From contig JACRNC010000023.1 in assembly GCA_016219375.1 (NCBI GenBank), positions 310,001-374,000 of the forward strand: 64,000 nt of DNA, read 5' to 3'. The notes under the pieces are model-generated. The model saw only the letters and a program-made list of their open reading frames with translations. It searched no databases and was not told where the DNA came from. Source of the stretch: Burkholderiales bacterium (lineage in GTDB: Bacteria; Pseudomonadota; Gammaproteobacteria; Burkholderiales; Burkholderiaceae_C). The stretch's first letter is position 1, and each line of letters begins with the position of its first letter. The position numbers and the translations under genes were made by a program. Of this stretch, positions 6,212-17,277 are shown in pieces.

Positions 6212-9118
6212 ATGCCGGCGGTGCGCGTCCCCTCCGACCTGCCGCGCCCGCCGACCCGCTGCCACCCGCCACCGCCGCCCGCCACCGCCGCACCCGCTGC
6301 CGTGATCGACCCTCGCCTTGAGCCCGTCCTGCTAGCCGCGGTCGGCCGCATCCAGTCGGCCGCCCAGGGCGCGGCCAATCGGGTGGTCGAGATGCTCGGC
6401 CTGTCGATGATGTCGGCCAGCAGCAATGCGCAGCGCCAGGCCATGATGGCCGCGCAGTTCGACCTGCGGCAGAAACTCTCCACCTTCAACCAGACCTTCT
6501 CGCGCGTGCTCTACGAGCGCGTCACCGAGGAGCTGCACCGCCGCGCCGGCGGCGTGTCCACCCGCGGCGGCCAGTCCGGCCCCACCGACTGGGCAGCGCT
6601 CAGCCTGGTGGGCGACGACGAGGTCGAAAGCCAAGTCTCCGCCGACCGCCTGGGCCTGACCCTGGGCGCCGAATGCGAATGGGAGCTGCGCGACCTGGCC
6701 GGCTACATGGCCACGCTGCTGGGGCTGCCCGGCGCCGACCAAGAGCGCAACCCGCTGCGGCCGCAGAACATCGGCAAGGCGCTGTTCCGCGCCATCGAGG
6801 CCGCGTCCGACGACGTCGAGGCGCGCAAGGTGCTGGCCCGCGAGCTGGGCCGCGCGCTGGCTGCGTCCATGCGCGCCTGCTACCAGTCCGTGCTGGAGGA
6901 CCTGCGCCATCGCGGCGTGCAGCCCGTGGGCCTGGCGGTGCGCACCACCAGCGAAGGCCGCGGCGACACCCGCAGCGCCGGCCTGGCCGCGCCGGGCGCC
7001 GATGCCGCGGCCACGCCCAGCACCCGCGCTGCCGACTTGGGCCCGGCTGCGCGCCAGCTCAGCGCCATGTTCGGCGTGGCCGTGCCCGCCGGGCTGGACG
7101 GCGCCGGCAGCACGGCCTCGTCCTGGGGCGCCAGCGCGCCGGGCGCCTGGGGTGGGCCGGGTGGCGCAGGCGGTCCGGCAGCCGGCGGCATGCCGGGCGG
7201 ATTCGGCGGCTCGGGGCCGGGCGGTGCAACTGGCCCCGGCAGCGCAGGCGTGCCGGGGGCCGGCGGGGGATCCGCTGCGGCCGGCTGGCCCACCGGGACC
7301 GGCACGGGTGGCGGTACGGACGGCAGCACGGGCAGCAGCTCGGGCCCCGGCAACCTGCACGGCAGTGCGGACAGCGCAGCCGGTGGGCGGCCAACCGGTG
7401 CCGGGGGCCCGGCCGACACGCCGCTCTTCGACGTGATCAAGCGCCTGGCCTTTCTCAGTGCCCAGCCGGGCGGTGGGGCGGCTGGTGGGGCCGGGGGTTC
7501 GGCAGGCGTGGCCGGCGAGCTGGCCGACGCCGCGGCCTGGGCGGCCTCGGTGCCCGGCGGCCTGGCCGGCGAAGCGGGCAGCGGCAGCCCAACGGCGCCG
7601 GGCGGCATCTCCGGTCCCATGACCGGCGCCGTCGGCCTGGGCGCCATCGGCGGCCTGATGGCCGTCAACCTCATCCGCCAGCACCGCGACGAGCTGATGC
7701 GCGCCTCCAGCGGCGCGCTCGATCACATGGTGATCGACATCGTCGCGGCGCTCTTCGACCAGGTCCTGTCCGACCCGAAGGTGCCGCCGCAGATGGCGCG
7801 CCAGATCGCCCGGCTGCAGCTGCCCGTGCTGCGCGTGGCGCTCAAGGACATGGGCTTCTTCAGCTCGCGCAAGCACCCGGTGCGCAAGCTGGTCAACCGC
7901 ATTGCCTCGCTGGCCGCGAGCTTCGACGACTTCGACGACGTCCCGGGCAAGGAAACCCTGGCCCGAGTCAGCGCCCTGGTGCAGGACATCGTCGAGGGCG
8001 AGTTCGACCAGATGGCGCTCTACGAGGAGAAGCTCTCCGAGCTGGAGGCCTTCATCCGGGAGCAGACGACACAGGCGGCCAGTGAGCATGCGGACGTGTC
8101 ATCCATCCTGGGTGGCAAGGAGGCCGACCTGCGCATCCAGCAGCGCTACATGCGCGCGCTGCAGTCGCAGCTGGGCTCGCTGTCGCTGCAGGATTTCCTG
8201 CGTGACTTCCTGGCCCAGGTCTGGAGCCAGGTGCAGGTGTTGACGCTCGCCCAGGACGGGCCGGATTCGGAGCGCGCGCAGCGCATGAAGCGCACTGCGC
8301 GCGACCTGGTGATGAGCGTGCAGCCCAAGGGCGCGCCGCAGCTGCGCAAGGAGTTCCTGCTGCGGCTGCCCGGGCTGATGAAGGACTTGAACGAGGGCCT
8401 GGACCTCATCCGCTGGCCGGAGCAGGCCAAGAAGGAGTTCTTCGCCAAGCTGCTGCCCGCGCATGCCGAGTCGCTCAAGGCGGCACCGCTGACCGACTTT
8501 GCCCGCCGCCAGCTCGAGTTCCAGCTCGATCAGGTGGACAAAGTGGCCGTGCCCACGCGCGAGGAGGTTGCCCGTGATGTGGCCCCGGTGCTGCTCAACG
8601 AGCAGTCGGCCGGCGTCGTCCAGTTCTCCAGCGATGAGGCGCAGGCCGCAGGTCTGGTGGAAGAAGCCGCCATCGACTGGGACGGCTCGGTGGACATCGA
8701 CCTCAGCGGCGGCGAAGAGCCGGTCTCCACCGTCGAGGTCGACATCAACCTCGACACGCCCGCGCCGCCCACCGCCGGGCCGCAGCTCGTGGCGCACATC
8801 CAGCCCGGGGTTGCCTACCAGATGTACCTCAATGACGCCTGGAAGAAGGTGCGCCTGTCCTGGGTCAGCCCGGGGCGCACGTTCTTCATCTTCACCTACG
8901 GGCGCATGTACAAGCAGACCATCTCGGTCACCTCGCGCACGCTCACCAAGCTGTGCGAGACCGGTCGCTTCAAGGCTTTCGAGCAGGCCGAGCTGATCGA
9001 ACGCGCCACCGCCCGCGCCCGCAAGCAGCTGGCCGCACTCGGCGTGGGGCCAGCGTCCAGCTCAGGCCCCAACTCCGGCCTGGGTGCTTCCGAGTGGCCG
9101 GAGAAGACGCCGGCCTGA
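6212..9118 (+). CDS. DUF1631 family protein with Gly/Ser-rich central insert
   Basis: A 968-residue protein of the DUF1631 family, widespread in Burkholderiales and of unknown function. Conserved parts are the N-terminal helical region (about residues 35-270), the middle (about 480-800) and the C-terminal end around AYQMYLNDAWKKVRLSWVSPG and FIFTYGRMYKQTISVTSRTL, which looks like a small beta-rich module. Residues about 290-410 are a Gly/Ser/Pro/Ala-rich low-complexity insert, continuing less purely to about 480, and are probably disordered. No signal peptide or membrane helix is seen. The ATG at 6212 gives a proline-rich leader; GTG at 6302 is an alternative start. No operon partner is evident. 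Confidence 0.8.
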   Translation: MPAVRVPSDLPRPPTRCHPPPPPATAAPAAVIDPRLEPVLLAAVGRIQSAAQGAANRVVEMLGLSMMSASSNAQRQAMMAAQFDLRQKLSTFNQTFSRVLYERVTEELHRRAGGVSTRGGQSGPTDWAALSLVGDDEVESQVSADRLGLTLGAECEWELRDLAGYMATLLGLPGADQERNPLRPQNIGKALFRAIEAASDDVEARKVLARELGRALAASMRACYQSVLEDLRHRGVQPVGLAVRTTSEGRGDTRSAGLAAPGADAAATPSTRAADLGPAARQLSAMFGVAVPAGLDGAGSTASSWGASAPGAWGGPGGAGGPAAGGMPGGFGGSGPGGATGPGSAGVPGAGGGSAAAGWPTGTGTGGGTDGSTGSSSGPGNLHGSADSAAGGRPTGAGGPADTPLFDVIKRLAFLSAQPGGGAAGGAGGSAGVAGELADAAAWAASVPGGLAGEAGSGSPTAPGGISGPMTGAVGLGAIGGLMAVNLIRQHRDELMRASSGALDHMVIDIVAALFDQVLSDPKVPPQMARQIARLQLPVLRVALKDMGFFSSRKHPVRKLVNRIASLAASFDDFDDVPGKETLARVSALVQDIVEGEFDQMALYEEKLSELEAFIREQTTQAASEHADVSSILGGKEADLRIQQRYMRALQSQLGSLSLQDFLRDFLAQVWSQVQVLTLAQDGPDSERAQRMKRTARDLVMSVQPKGAPQLRKEFLLRLPGLMKDLNEGLDLIRWPEQAKKEFFAKLLPAHAESLKAAPLTDFARRQLEFQLDQVDKVAVPTREEVARDVAPVLLNEQSAGVVQFSSDEAQAAGLVEEAAIDWDGSVDIDLSGGEEPVSTVEVDINLDTPAPPTAGPQLVAHIQPGVAYQMYLNDAWKKVRLSWVSPGRTFFIFTYGRMYKQTISVTSRTLTKLCETGRFKAFEQAELIERATARARKQLAALGVGPASSSGPNSGLGASEWPEKTPA

Positions 9119-9279
9119 CACACCCGGTGACGCAGGCGCCCACGGGACGCGCCCCGTGCGGCAGGCGTCGGTCTGATGCCCGCGGCCACAGGAGCCCCGC
9201 GCTGCAGATGCAGGCTCGCCTCCCTCGGACGCCAGGCTCCCTGGCGCCGGGCGCGCCGAGCCCGCTGTACCGAGGCTGA

Positions 9280-10275
9280 TCAGCCTCCTGCCAGCTGCCT
9301 CGCCAAGCGTGCTGCGGCGATCAGGCTGGCCGGGCTGGCCCGCCCGCTGCCTGCCAGGTCGAAGGCCGTGCCGTGGTCCGGGCTGGTGCGCACGAAGGGA
9401 AGGCCCAGGGTCACGTTCACGCCGTGCTCGACACCCAGGTACTTCACCGGGATCAGTCCCTGGTCGTGGTACTGGGCAACGACCATGTCGAACTCGCCGG
9501 GATGGTCGGCGGTGTGCCGGGCGCGCATGAACACCGTGTCCGGCGCGAACGGCCCGCGCGCGTCGATGCCTTCGGCCCGCGCGGCTTGAACAGCCGGGCC
9601 GATGACGGTGAGCTCCTCCTCGCCGAACAGCCCGCCCTCCCCCGCATGCGGGTTCAGTCCGGCCACGGCGATGCGCGGCGCGGCCAAGCCCCAGCGCCGG
9701 GCGGCGTCATGGGCGATACGGATGGTGGAGAGCACGGCATCGAAGGTCACGCCCTCGATCGCCCGCCGCAGCGAGACATGGATCGTCACCAGCACCGTGC
9801 GCAGCTCGTCGTTGGCGAGCATCATGCGCACCGGCGCGCCGCCGGCCAGGTCCTGCAGCAGCTCGGTGTGACCGGGCCAGGGCTCGCCGGCCGCGGCCAG
9901 GGCCTCCTTGTGGATGGGCGACGTCACCAGCGCCGCAGCCTGCCCGGCCTGCACCAGGGCCACCGCCTGGCGGATGCACACCGCAGCCGCCCGGCCGGCG
10001 TCAGCATGGACCTGGCCCCAGGGCAGGGCGGCCAGCCCGGCGGGCAGGCCATCCGGCTGCCACACCGGAATGCAGCGCGGCGGCGCATTTAGTGCCTCGG
10101 CCGGCGCGTCCAGCACGGCCACCGGCACGCCGCCGATCACCGCCGCCGCGCGGCGCATCACGCCCACGTCGCCGACGACGAAGCCGCCCGGCACCGCGCC
10201 GTCGCGCAGCGCCATCGCCAGGATCTCCGGGCCGATGCCGCAAGGGTCGCCCATCGTGAGTGCAAGTGGAGTCAT
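9280..10275 (-). CDS. pdxA: 4-hydroxythreonine-4-phosphate dehydrogenase family protein (PdxA)
   Basis: A 331-residue NAD-dependent dehydrogenase of the PdxA family, which acts in pyridoxal 5'-phosphate biosynthesis. Signatures are [12 protein letters not shown] at the N-terminus, TSPIHKEAL, the metal-binding [22 protein letters not shown], and [14 protein letters not shown] near the C-terminus. PdxA2-type paralogues act on other sugar phosphates, so the exact substrate is inferred. It is divergent from hisI with only 38 bp between the starts, so the promoters must be compressed or overlapping. Confidence 0.85.
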   Translation of the reverse strand: MTPLALTMGDPCGIGPEILAMALRDGAVPGGFVVGDVGVMRRAAAVIGGVPVAVLDAPAEALNAPPRCIPVWQPDGLPAGLAALPWGQVHADAGRAAAVCIRQAVALVQAGQAAALVTSPIHKEALAAAGEPWPGHTELLQDLAGGAPVRMMLANDELRTVLVTIHVSLRRAIEGVTFDAVLSTIRIAHDAARRWGLAAPRIAVAGLNPHAGEGGLFGEEELTVIGPAVQAARAEGIDARGPFAPDTVFMRARHTADHPGEFDMVVAQYHDQGLIPVKYLGVEHGVNVTLGLPFVRTSPDHGTAFDLAGSGRASPASLIAAARLARQLAGG

Positions 10276-10313
10276 CGCCCGATTGTCGGAGAGGGCACAG
10301 CTACACTGCCCGC

Positions 10314-10703
10314 ATGAACTGGCTCGACGACATCCGCTGGGACGACCAGGGCCTGGTGCCCGTGATCGCCCAGGAGGCCGACAGCGGCGACGTGCTGATG
10401 TTCGCCTGGATGAACCGCGAGGCCCTGCAGCTCACCGCCGAGCGCGGTCAGGCCATCTACTGGAGCCGCTCGCGTCAGCGCCTGTGGCACAAGGGCGAGG
10501 AATCCGGCCACGTGCAGCAGGTGCACGAGATCCGGCTGGATTGCGATAGCGACGTGATCCTGCTGCGCGTCACGCAGCTCGGCCACACGCCCGGCATCGC
10601 CTGCCACACCGGCCGCCACAGCTGCTTCTTCCATAAGCTCGAAGGCGGCCAGTGGCGTACCGTGGACCCGGTGCTCAAGGATCCGGGGCAGATCTACAAA
10701 TGA
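10314..10703 (+). CDS. hisI: Phosphoribosyl-AMP cyclohydrolase
   Basis: A 129-residue enzyme for the third step of histidine synthesis. Zinc-binding cysteines are visible in RLDCDSD and in [27 protein letters not shown] is the family core. The ATG at 10314 was chosen over an in-frame GTG/ATG further upstream because homologues start [14 protein letters not shown]. Its TGA overlaps the hisE ATG (ATGA). It is separated by 7 kb and by orientation from the rest of the his genes, which run leftward from 23791 to 17764. Confidence 0.95.
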   Translation: MNWLDDIRWDDQGLVPVIAQEADSGDVLMFAWMNREALQLTAERGQAIYWSRSRQRLWHKGEESGHVQQVHEIRLDCDSDVILLRVTQLGHTPGIACHTGRHSCFFHKLEGGQWRTVDPVLKDPGQIYK

Positions 10704-11044
10704 CCACGCCATCCCAAGACATCCTCGCCCGCCTGGCCGAGGTGATCGCCTCGCGCAAGGGGGGCGACCCGGCGCAGAGCTACGTCGCCCGGCTGTTCGA
10801 CAAGGGCACCGACGCCATCCTCAAGAAGATCGGCGAGGAGGCCACCGAGACGGTGATGGCCGCCAAGGACGGCGACCGCGCCAAGATCGTCTACGAGGTC
10901 GCCGACCTGTGGTTCCACAGCCTGATCGCGCTGGCCCAGTTCGACTTGTCGCCGGCCGACGTGCTGGCTGAACTGCAGCGGCGCGAAGGGCTGTCGGGGC
11001 TGGAGGAATTCGCCCGGCGCACCGTTCCCCCGGCCCAGAACTGA
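10700..11044 (+). CDS. hisE: Phosphoribosyl-ATP pyrophosphatase
   Basis: A 114-residue MazG-like all-alpha pyrophosphatase for the second step of histidine synthesis. Visible are [24 protein letters not shown] and the metal-binding [10 protein letters not shown]. The start overlaps the hisI stop by 4 bp, indicating translational coupling. HisI and HisE are separate proteins here, unlike the fused enterobacterial form. DUF4870 follows after 8 bp. Confidence 0.95.
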   Translation: MTTPSQDILARLAEVIASRKGGDPAQSYVARLFDKGTDAILKKIGEEATETVMAAKDGDRAKIVYEVADLWFHSLIALAQFDLSPADVLAELQRREGLSGLEEFARRTVPPAQN

Positions 11045-11052
11045 AGCAAGAG

Positions 11053-11421
11053 ATGAACGACTTCCCGGATGCCGACCGAACTCTCCCTGCCAGCCCCGAG
11101 CGCGAGGCCAGCCTGCGCCAGCTCACCCTGGTGACCTACGCGCTCTACGCCCTCTCGCCCTTCGTCGGCTTGACCGCCATCGTTGCGATCATCATCAACT
11201 ACATCAAGCGCGAGGAGACGGCCGGCACCATCTACGCCAGCCACTTCGACTGGCAGATCCGCACCTTCTGGTGGGGCCTGCTGTGGAGCGCGATCGGCTT
11301 CGTCACCCTCTTCGTCGGTGTGGGCCTGATCGTCTTCTTCGTCAACGGCATCTGGATGATCTACCGCATCGTCAAGGGCTTCCTGTACTGGAACGACCGC
11401 AAGCCCATGATGAGCGCCTGA
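11053..11421 (+). CDS. DUF4870 family small membrane protein
   Basis: A 122-residue predicted inner-membrane protein with three hydrophobic segments, around TLVTYALYALSPFVGLTAIVA, FWWGLLWSAIGFVTLFVGVG and LIVFFVNGIWMIYRIVKG. It belongs to the DUF4870/Tic20-like group. Its position between hisE and the HIT gene is a recurrent Burkholderiales arrangement. Function is unknown. Confidence 0.8.
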   Translation: MNDFPDADRTLPASPEREASLRQLTLVTYALYALSPFVGLTAIVAIIINYIKREETAGTIYASHFDWQIRTFWWGLLWSAIGFVTLFVGVGLIVFFVNGIWMIYRIVKGFLYWNDRKPMMSA

Positions 11422-11449
11422 GCAGGCAAGGACTTTGAGGAAGCACCGC

Positions 11450-11818
11450 ATGAGCCAGCAGCCCCACGCCACGCACGACGACTCCTGCATCTTCTGCAAG
11501 ATCGCCACCGGCCAGATCCCCAGCCAGCGCGTCTACGAAGACGACGAGCTCATCGCCTTCAAGGACATCCGCCCGGCCGCACCGGTGCACCTGCTGATCG
11601 TGCCGCGCGAGCACATCCCGATGCTGGCTGCGGCCGGCCCGCAGCACGAAGGGCTGCTCGGCCGCATCATGCTGCTGGCACCCAGGCTCGCGGTGGAGAA
11701 CGGCGCGACCAACGGCTTTCGCACGGTGTTCAACAACGGCGAGGACGGCGGGCAGGAGGTCTACCACCTGCACCTGCACGTCATGGGCGGCCCGCGCCCC
11801 TGGCGCGCCATGCCTTGA
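11450..11818 (+). CDS. HIT family nucleotide-binding hydrolase (HinT-like)
   Basis: A 122-residue histidine-triad protein. The triad HLHLH occurs in VYHLHLHVMGG near the C-terminus; the N-terminal CIFCKIATGQIPS carries the CxxC found in HinT-type members. It is predicted to hydrolyse adenosine phosphoramidates. The ATG at 11450 follows GAGGAAG; an upstream TTG at 11435 is less likely. It lies in the hisIE-tatABC run. Confidence 0.92.
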   Translation: MSQQPHATHDDSCIFCKIATGQIPSQRVYEDDELIAFKDIRPAAPVHLLIVPREHIPMLAAAGPQHEGLLGRIMLLAPRLAVENGATNGFRTVFNNGEDGGQEVYHLHLHVMGGPRPWRAMP

Positions 11819-12100
11819 TCGGCAGGCGTGCGGCCCCATGTTCAGCTTCGGCAGCCGGCCGCAGCCCCGGCCGTGCGCACGGCGACGCTGCGCGACCTAC
11901 GTTAAACGCCGGTGAAACGCCGGCTTGGCCTGCCGCTGCGGCGGGCTATCGGGCAAGCTGGCCTGGTTTTCGCATTCAATCCTGCGCTTCGGCTGCAGAA
12001 CCGACGGGCCGCCCGCGGGTCCGAGCCTGACATGCCCACGTGGCCGGCTCGCCAGACGGGCCCCCTACAATTTCCGAGCGAGCTTTAAACGAGGTGCCCC

Positions 12101-12331
12101 ATGGGACTGTCCACCACTCACCTGATCATCTTCCTGGTCATCATCGTGCTGATCTTCGGCACCAAGAAGCTCAAGAACATCGGCGCCGACCTGGGCTCGG
12201 CTGTCAAGGGCTTCAAGGACGGCATGAAGGACGGGGACGCTCAAGCCCAGACTCCGCCGCAGCAGGTGACCACCGAGAAGTTGGCCGATCCGGCCCGCAC
12301 CGTCGACGTCGACGCCAAGAACAAGGTCTGA
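12101..12331 (+). CDS. tatA: Sec-independent translocase subunit TatA
   Basis: A 76-residue protein with one N-terminal membrane helix ([22 protein letters not shown], ending in the conserved FG hinge), an amphipathic helix ([16 protein letters not shown]) and a polar tail. TatA oligomers form the variable pore for folded, twin-arginine-signal proteins. It is preceded by a gap of about 280 bp containing a 14-bp palindrome (11870-11883) and followed by another hairpin before tatB. Confidence 0.95.
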   Translation: MGLSTTHLIIFLVIIVLIFGTKKLKNIGADLGSAVKGFKDGMKDGDAQAQTPPQQVTTEKLADPARTVDVDAKNKV

Positions 12332-12354
12332 CCCCCAGGGCCTGACGCACGAGG

Positions 12355-12368
12355 CCCGGCGCGCCGGG
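12355..12368 (+). promoter_or_regulatory. 14-bp GC palindrome between tatA and tatB
   Basis: CCCGGCGCGCCGGG is perfectly self-complementary and lies in the 117-bp tatA-tatB gap. It could protect the tatA 3' end or partly terminate, lowering tatBC relative to tatA. That role is inferred. Confidence 0.35.
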
Positions 12369-12448
12369 GCGACAGGTGTGAGGCCTGGCGGCGGGCTCTG
12401 CCGGCCGGGCGTCGCCCTGGCCCAAAGCCTCCCGGCTGCCGCAGCGAC

Positions 12449-12913
12449 ATGATCGACATCGGTTTCTCCAAGCTCCTCATCCTGGGCGGCATCGCGCTGG
12501 TCGTCATCGGCCCCGAGCGGCTGCCTCGTGTGGCCCGCATGGCCGGCACCCTGCTGGGCCGCGCGCAGCGCTACGTGGCCGACGTCAAGGCCGAGGTCAA
12601 CCGCTCTATCGAGCTGGAAGAGCTCAGCAAGGTCAAGCGCCAGTTCGACGCCGCCGCGCAGGACGTGCACCAGTCCATCGTCGGCGCGGCGCAGGAGGCC
12701 GAGGCCGGACTGCACCCGAGCTGGAGCCCCGATTCCCCCGACAACGGCCTGGGCACGCCGCTGCCCTACCGCCCCCCGCGCAAGAACTGGCGGCTGCGCC
12801 GCACGGCGGTCCCGCACTGGTACAAGCAGCGCCACGGCGTGCATCACCATGTGCAGTCGGGCGCGGCACGTGTCGCCCGCTTCCGTCCGCCCCGCCGGAC
12901 GTCCCATCTGTGA
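12449..12913 (+). CDS. tatB: Sec-independent translocase subunit TatB
   Basis: A 154-residue protein with the TatB N-terminal helix IGFSKLLILGGIALVVIGPERLP (E and P typical of TatB) followed by an amphipathic helix, then a polar tail rich in Pro/Arg/His that ends in a very basic stretch. TatB and TatC form the receptor for twin-arginine signal peptides. It overlaps tatC by 4 bp. Confidence 0.94.
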   Translation: MIDIGFSKLLILGGIALVVIGPERLPRVARMAGTLLGRAQRYVADVKAEVNRSIELEELSKVKRQFDAAAQDVHQSIVGAAQEAEAGLHPSWSPDSPDNGLGTPLPYRPPRKNWRLRRTAVPHWYKQRHGVHHHVQSGAARVARFRPPRRTSHL

Positions 12914-13698
12914 GCGCCACCCCACCCGACGACGAACTGGCCGGCACCGAGCAGCCCTTCGTCGCCCATCTCATCGAACTGCGTGACCGCCTGATCCGCG
13001 CCGTGGCCGGCATCGGGCTGGTGTTCGGGGCGCTGGTGCTGTGGCCCGGGCCCAAGCACCTCTACGACTATCTGGCCCTGCCGCTGGTGCATGCGCTGCC
13101 CGAGGGCTCGCGGATGATCGCGGTGGGCGTGGTCTCCCCCTTCCTCATCCCGATCAAGGTGACCGCGCTGGCGGCTTTCGGCGTGGCACTGCCCTGGGTG
13201 CTCTATCAAGTGTGGGCCTTCGTCGCGCCCGGGCTGTACCGGCATGAGAAGCGCCTGGTGGCGCCGCTGGTCATCTCCAGCACGCTGCTTTTCTATCTGG
13301 GCGTGGCCTTCTGCTACTTCTTCGTCTTCGGCAAGGCCTTCCCCGCCATCCAGGCGATGGCGCCGGCGTCGGTGGCGGTCAGCCCCGACATCGAGGCCTA
13401 CCTCGACTTCGTCATCAACATGTTCCTCGCCTTCGGCGTGGCCTTCGAGGTGCCGATCGTCGTGATCATCCTTGCGCGCATGGGGTTGGTCTCGCTGGAG
13501 CAGCTGCGCAGCTTCCGGCGCTACTTCTGGGTGGTGGCCGCCGCTGTAGCCGGGCTGGTGACGCCGCCCGATGCGGTGTCGATGATCGCGCTGCTCATCC
13601 CCATGGGCCTGCTCTATGAGGTGGGCATCGTGGCGGCGCAGTTCTTCATCCGGCACACCCAGGCGCCTGAAGAAGCCGAAGACCGGCCCGCGTCTTGA
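12910..13698 (+). CDS. tatC: Sec-independent translocase subunit TatC
   Basis: A 262-residue integral membrane protein with six membrane segments. Family motifs are FVAHLIELRDRLIRA at the N-terminus, LPWVLYQVWAFVAPGLY, and FGVAFEVPIV. It recognises the twin-arginine signal peptide. The GTG start overlaps the tatB stop (GTGA). The downstream MATE gene also overlaps (TTGA), so tatABC and MATE appear co-transcribed. Confidence 0.95.
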   Translation: MSATPPDDELAGTEQPFVAHLIELRDRLIRAVAGIGLVFGALVLWPGPKHLYDYLALPLVHALPEGSRMIAVGVVSPFLIPIKVTALAAFGVALPWVLYQVWAFVAPGLYRHEKRLVAPLVISSTLLFYLGVAFCYFFVFGKAFPAIQAMAPASVAVSPDIEAYLDFVINMFLAFGVAFEVPIVVIILARMGLVSLEQLRSFRRYFWVVAAAVAGLVTPPDAVSMIALLIPMGLLYEVGIVAAQFFIRHTQAPEEAEDRPAS

Positions 13699-15111
13699 GC
13701 CGGCGCCGCTCCTTGCCGCGCGCGGCCGGCGCCGCGCGGGCTCCCTTGCCCTTGCTGCCCCGCCTGCGCGCCGAAGCGTGGGCGCTGATCGCCCTGGCTG
13801 CGCCCATCATCGGCTCGCAGCTCGCCTCGGTGGGCGCGGGCTTCCTGGACACGGTGATGGCCGGCCATGCAGGCGCGGCCGAGCAGGCGGTCGTCGGCCT
13901 GGGCGTGGCCATCTGGGCCCCGGTGTTCCTGGCGCTGATGGGCATCGTGCAGGCGGTCAGCCCCATCGTTGCGCACCACTTTGGAGCAGGCGATGACCGC
14001 GCCATCGTGCACGACGCCCGCCAGGGCCTGCAGCTGGCAGCCGTGCTGGGGCTGCTGCCGGCGCTGGCCATGCCGTTTGCCCCGGCGCTGCTGCGGGCCT
14101 TCGACACGCCGGCCGAGCTGGTGCCGCAGACGGTGCTCTTCCTGTGGGGCACGGCGGTGGGCATGCCGGCGGCGCTGATGTTCCGCACGCTGGGCTTCCA
14201 CTCGGCCAGCATCAACCGGCCCACGCCGGCTATGGTGCTCAGCATCGCCGGTCTGGCGGTCAATGCCCTCTTCAACTGGCTGCTGATCCATGGCCATGGC
14301 GGGCTGCCGCGGCTGGGCGGCGCGGGCTGCGGCTGGGCCACCGGGCTGTCGATGTGGGCCCAGTTCCTGGCGATGGCCGGCTACCTGGCGTGGTCGCCGG
14401 CCTACCGGCGCTGGCCGGTGTTCGCCGGTTGGTCGCGGCCGGATGGGGCGGCTTGGCGCAAGTTGCTGCGGCTGGGGCTACCGATGGGGGGGGCCAATCT
14501 GGCGGAGGTCGCGGCGTTCACCGGCGTGGCGCTGCTGATCAGCTCGCTGGGCGCGACCACCGTGGCCGCGCACCAGGCGGCGCTGAACTTCGCTGCGCTG
14601 ATGTTCATGCTGCCTGCCGGGCTGTCGGCGGCGCTGTCCATCCGTGTCAGCCAGGCGCTGGGCGGGCGCGACGGTGTGCAGGCCCGCTTCGTCACCTGGT
14701 GCGGCATGGGCGTGGCATTGGCCTTTGCGCTCGTCCTCACCCCGCTCGTGCTGGCCGCGCGGCCGCTGATCGCGATGGTCTATTCCTCGGATGTGGCGGT
14801 GCAGGCGCTGATCGTGCAGCTGCTGCTGTTCGCAGCCGCATGGCACTGGGCCGATGCCACGCAGGTCTGCGCCGTGGGCGCCCTGCGCGGCTACCGGGTC
14901 ACGCTGCTGCCCATGCTGATGATGGTGGCCGCCTACTGGGGGCTGTCCATCCCGCTGGGCGCGGTGCTGTGCGAGCGCGGCTGGCCGGCGCTGGGCTGGG
15001 CGCCGATGGGCGTGCAGGGCTACTGGGTCGGCCTGCTGATCGGGCTGGTCGCCATGGCGGCCGCGGTGAGCGCGCTGCTGGCCCGCGTGGCCGCGCGCAC
15101 CGCGCGCTCCG

Positions 15112-15128
<17 letters not shown>
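13695..15128 (+). CDS. MATE family efflux transporter (NorM-like)
   Basis: A 477-residue membrane protein with about 12 hydrophobic segments in two homologous halves. The N-terminal half begins ALIALAAPIIGSQLASVGAGFLDTVMAGHAG, and the second half contains GLPMGGANLAEVAAFTGVALL with AAHQAALNFAALMFMLPAG, as in NorM-type Na+/H+-coupled multidrug exporters. It starts with TTG overlapping the tatC stop. Its 3' end overlaps the convergent Deg protease gene by 17 bp. A run of eight G lies inside the frame at 14486-14493. Confidence 0.9.
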
Positions 15129-16281
<1,153 letters not shown>

Positions 16282-16297
16282 CAAGAAGGGGGGGCCC

Positions 16298-17050
16298 GTG
16301 ACGAGCCGCGAAGAGCTACAGACCTATCTGGACACCCTGCTGGAGGCTGGGCGCTTCAAGGATTATGGGCCGAACGGTCTGCAGGTTGAGGGTCGTCCCC
16401 AGGTGCGGCGCATCGTCAGCGGGGTGACGGCCAGCCTGGCGCTGATCGAGGCCGCGGTGGCTGACGGCGCCGACGCCATCCTGGTCCACCACGGCCTGTT
16501 CTGGCGCGGCCAGGACGGGCGGCTCACAGGGTGGCTCAAGCGCCGGTTGGCCCTGCTGATGGCCCACGACATCAACCTCTACGCCTATCACCTGCCGCTG
16601 GACGCGCATGGCGAGTGGGGCAACAACGCGCAGCTCGGCCGCGAGCTGGGGCTGCTGGCCGAAGGCCGCTTCGGCGAGCAGGATCTGGGCTTCATCGGCG
16701 AGCCGCAGCAGGCGTGCGCCGATGCCGGCGAGCTGGCCGCGCGGGTGCAGCAGCGCCTGGGCCGGCCGGTGACTTGCATCCCCGGCGACGGCCGCCCGCT
16801 GCGCCGCATCGCCTGGTGCAGCGGCGGCGCGCAGGGCTATTTCGAGGCGGCCATCGCCGCCGGTGCGGATGCCTTCCTGACCGGGGAGATCTCCGAGCCG
16901 CAAGCCCACCTGGCCCGCGAGACGGGCGTGGCGTTTCTCGCCTGCGGCCACCATGCCACCGAGCGCTACGGCGCGCCGGCCCTGGCCCAGCACGTGGCGA
17001 CGCGCTTCGGGCTGGAGCACCGCTTCATCGACATCGGCAACCCGGCTTGA
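16298..17050 (+). CDS. Nif3-like dinuclear metal centre protein (GTP cyclohydrolase I type 2 family)
   Basis: A 250-residue protein of the Nif3/YbgI family. Metal-binding motifs are VHHGLFW, YAYHLPLDAHGEWGNN and the C-terminal FLACGHHATERYG. GPNGLQVEGRPQV is the conserved N-terminal signature. Function is debated; hexameric family members bind two metals. The GTG start at 16298 was chosen because homologues begin with SREELQTYLD-like sequence; it leaves only 16 bp to the divergent protease. Confidence 0.88.
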   Translation: MTSREELQTYLDTLLEAGRFKDYGPNGLQVEGRPQVRRIVSGVTASLALIEAAVADGADAILVHHGLFWRGQDGRLTGWLKRRLALLMAHDINLYAYHLPLDAHGEWGNNAQLGRELGLLAEGRFGEQDLGFIGEPQQACADAGELAARVQQRLGRPVTCIPGDGRPLRRIAWCSGGAQGYFEAAIAAGADAFLTGEISEPQAHLARETGVAFLACGHHATERYGAPALAQHVATRFGLEHRFIDIGNPA

Positions 17051-17277
17051 GCGGGCACGGCTGCCGTGGCCGACGGGCCGGGGCGTCGCTTCTCCCGTCG
17101 CTATCACCGTCGCCATGACCATCGCCATCACGGCCTGCGCGATGGAGCCCGCCGTGCCTGCAGTGACGCGCCAGCCGCGCTCGTCAGCCTCGGCCGACAA
17201 CGCGACGCGCGGCTTCCTGAGCCCCGTGCCGGCAGGCCGGGACCACACTGGAGCCTGTCCAATCCAAGGAGGCCGCC

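Noticed and set aside
14486-14493. G8 run as a phase-variable site in the MATE transporter
   Set aside because: It encodes the conserved Met-Gly-Gly of the family motif in frame; shorter than typical slipping tracts and no sign of alternative frames.
16284-16292. G7 run between the Deg protease and Nif3 starts as a switch
   Set aside because: It likely serves as part of the Nif3 ribosome-binding region; too short to argue for phase variation.
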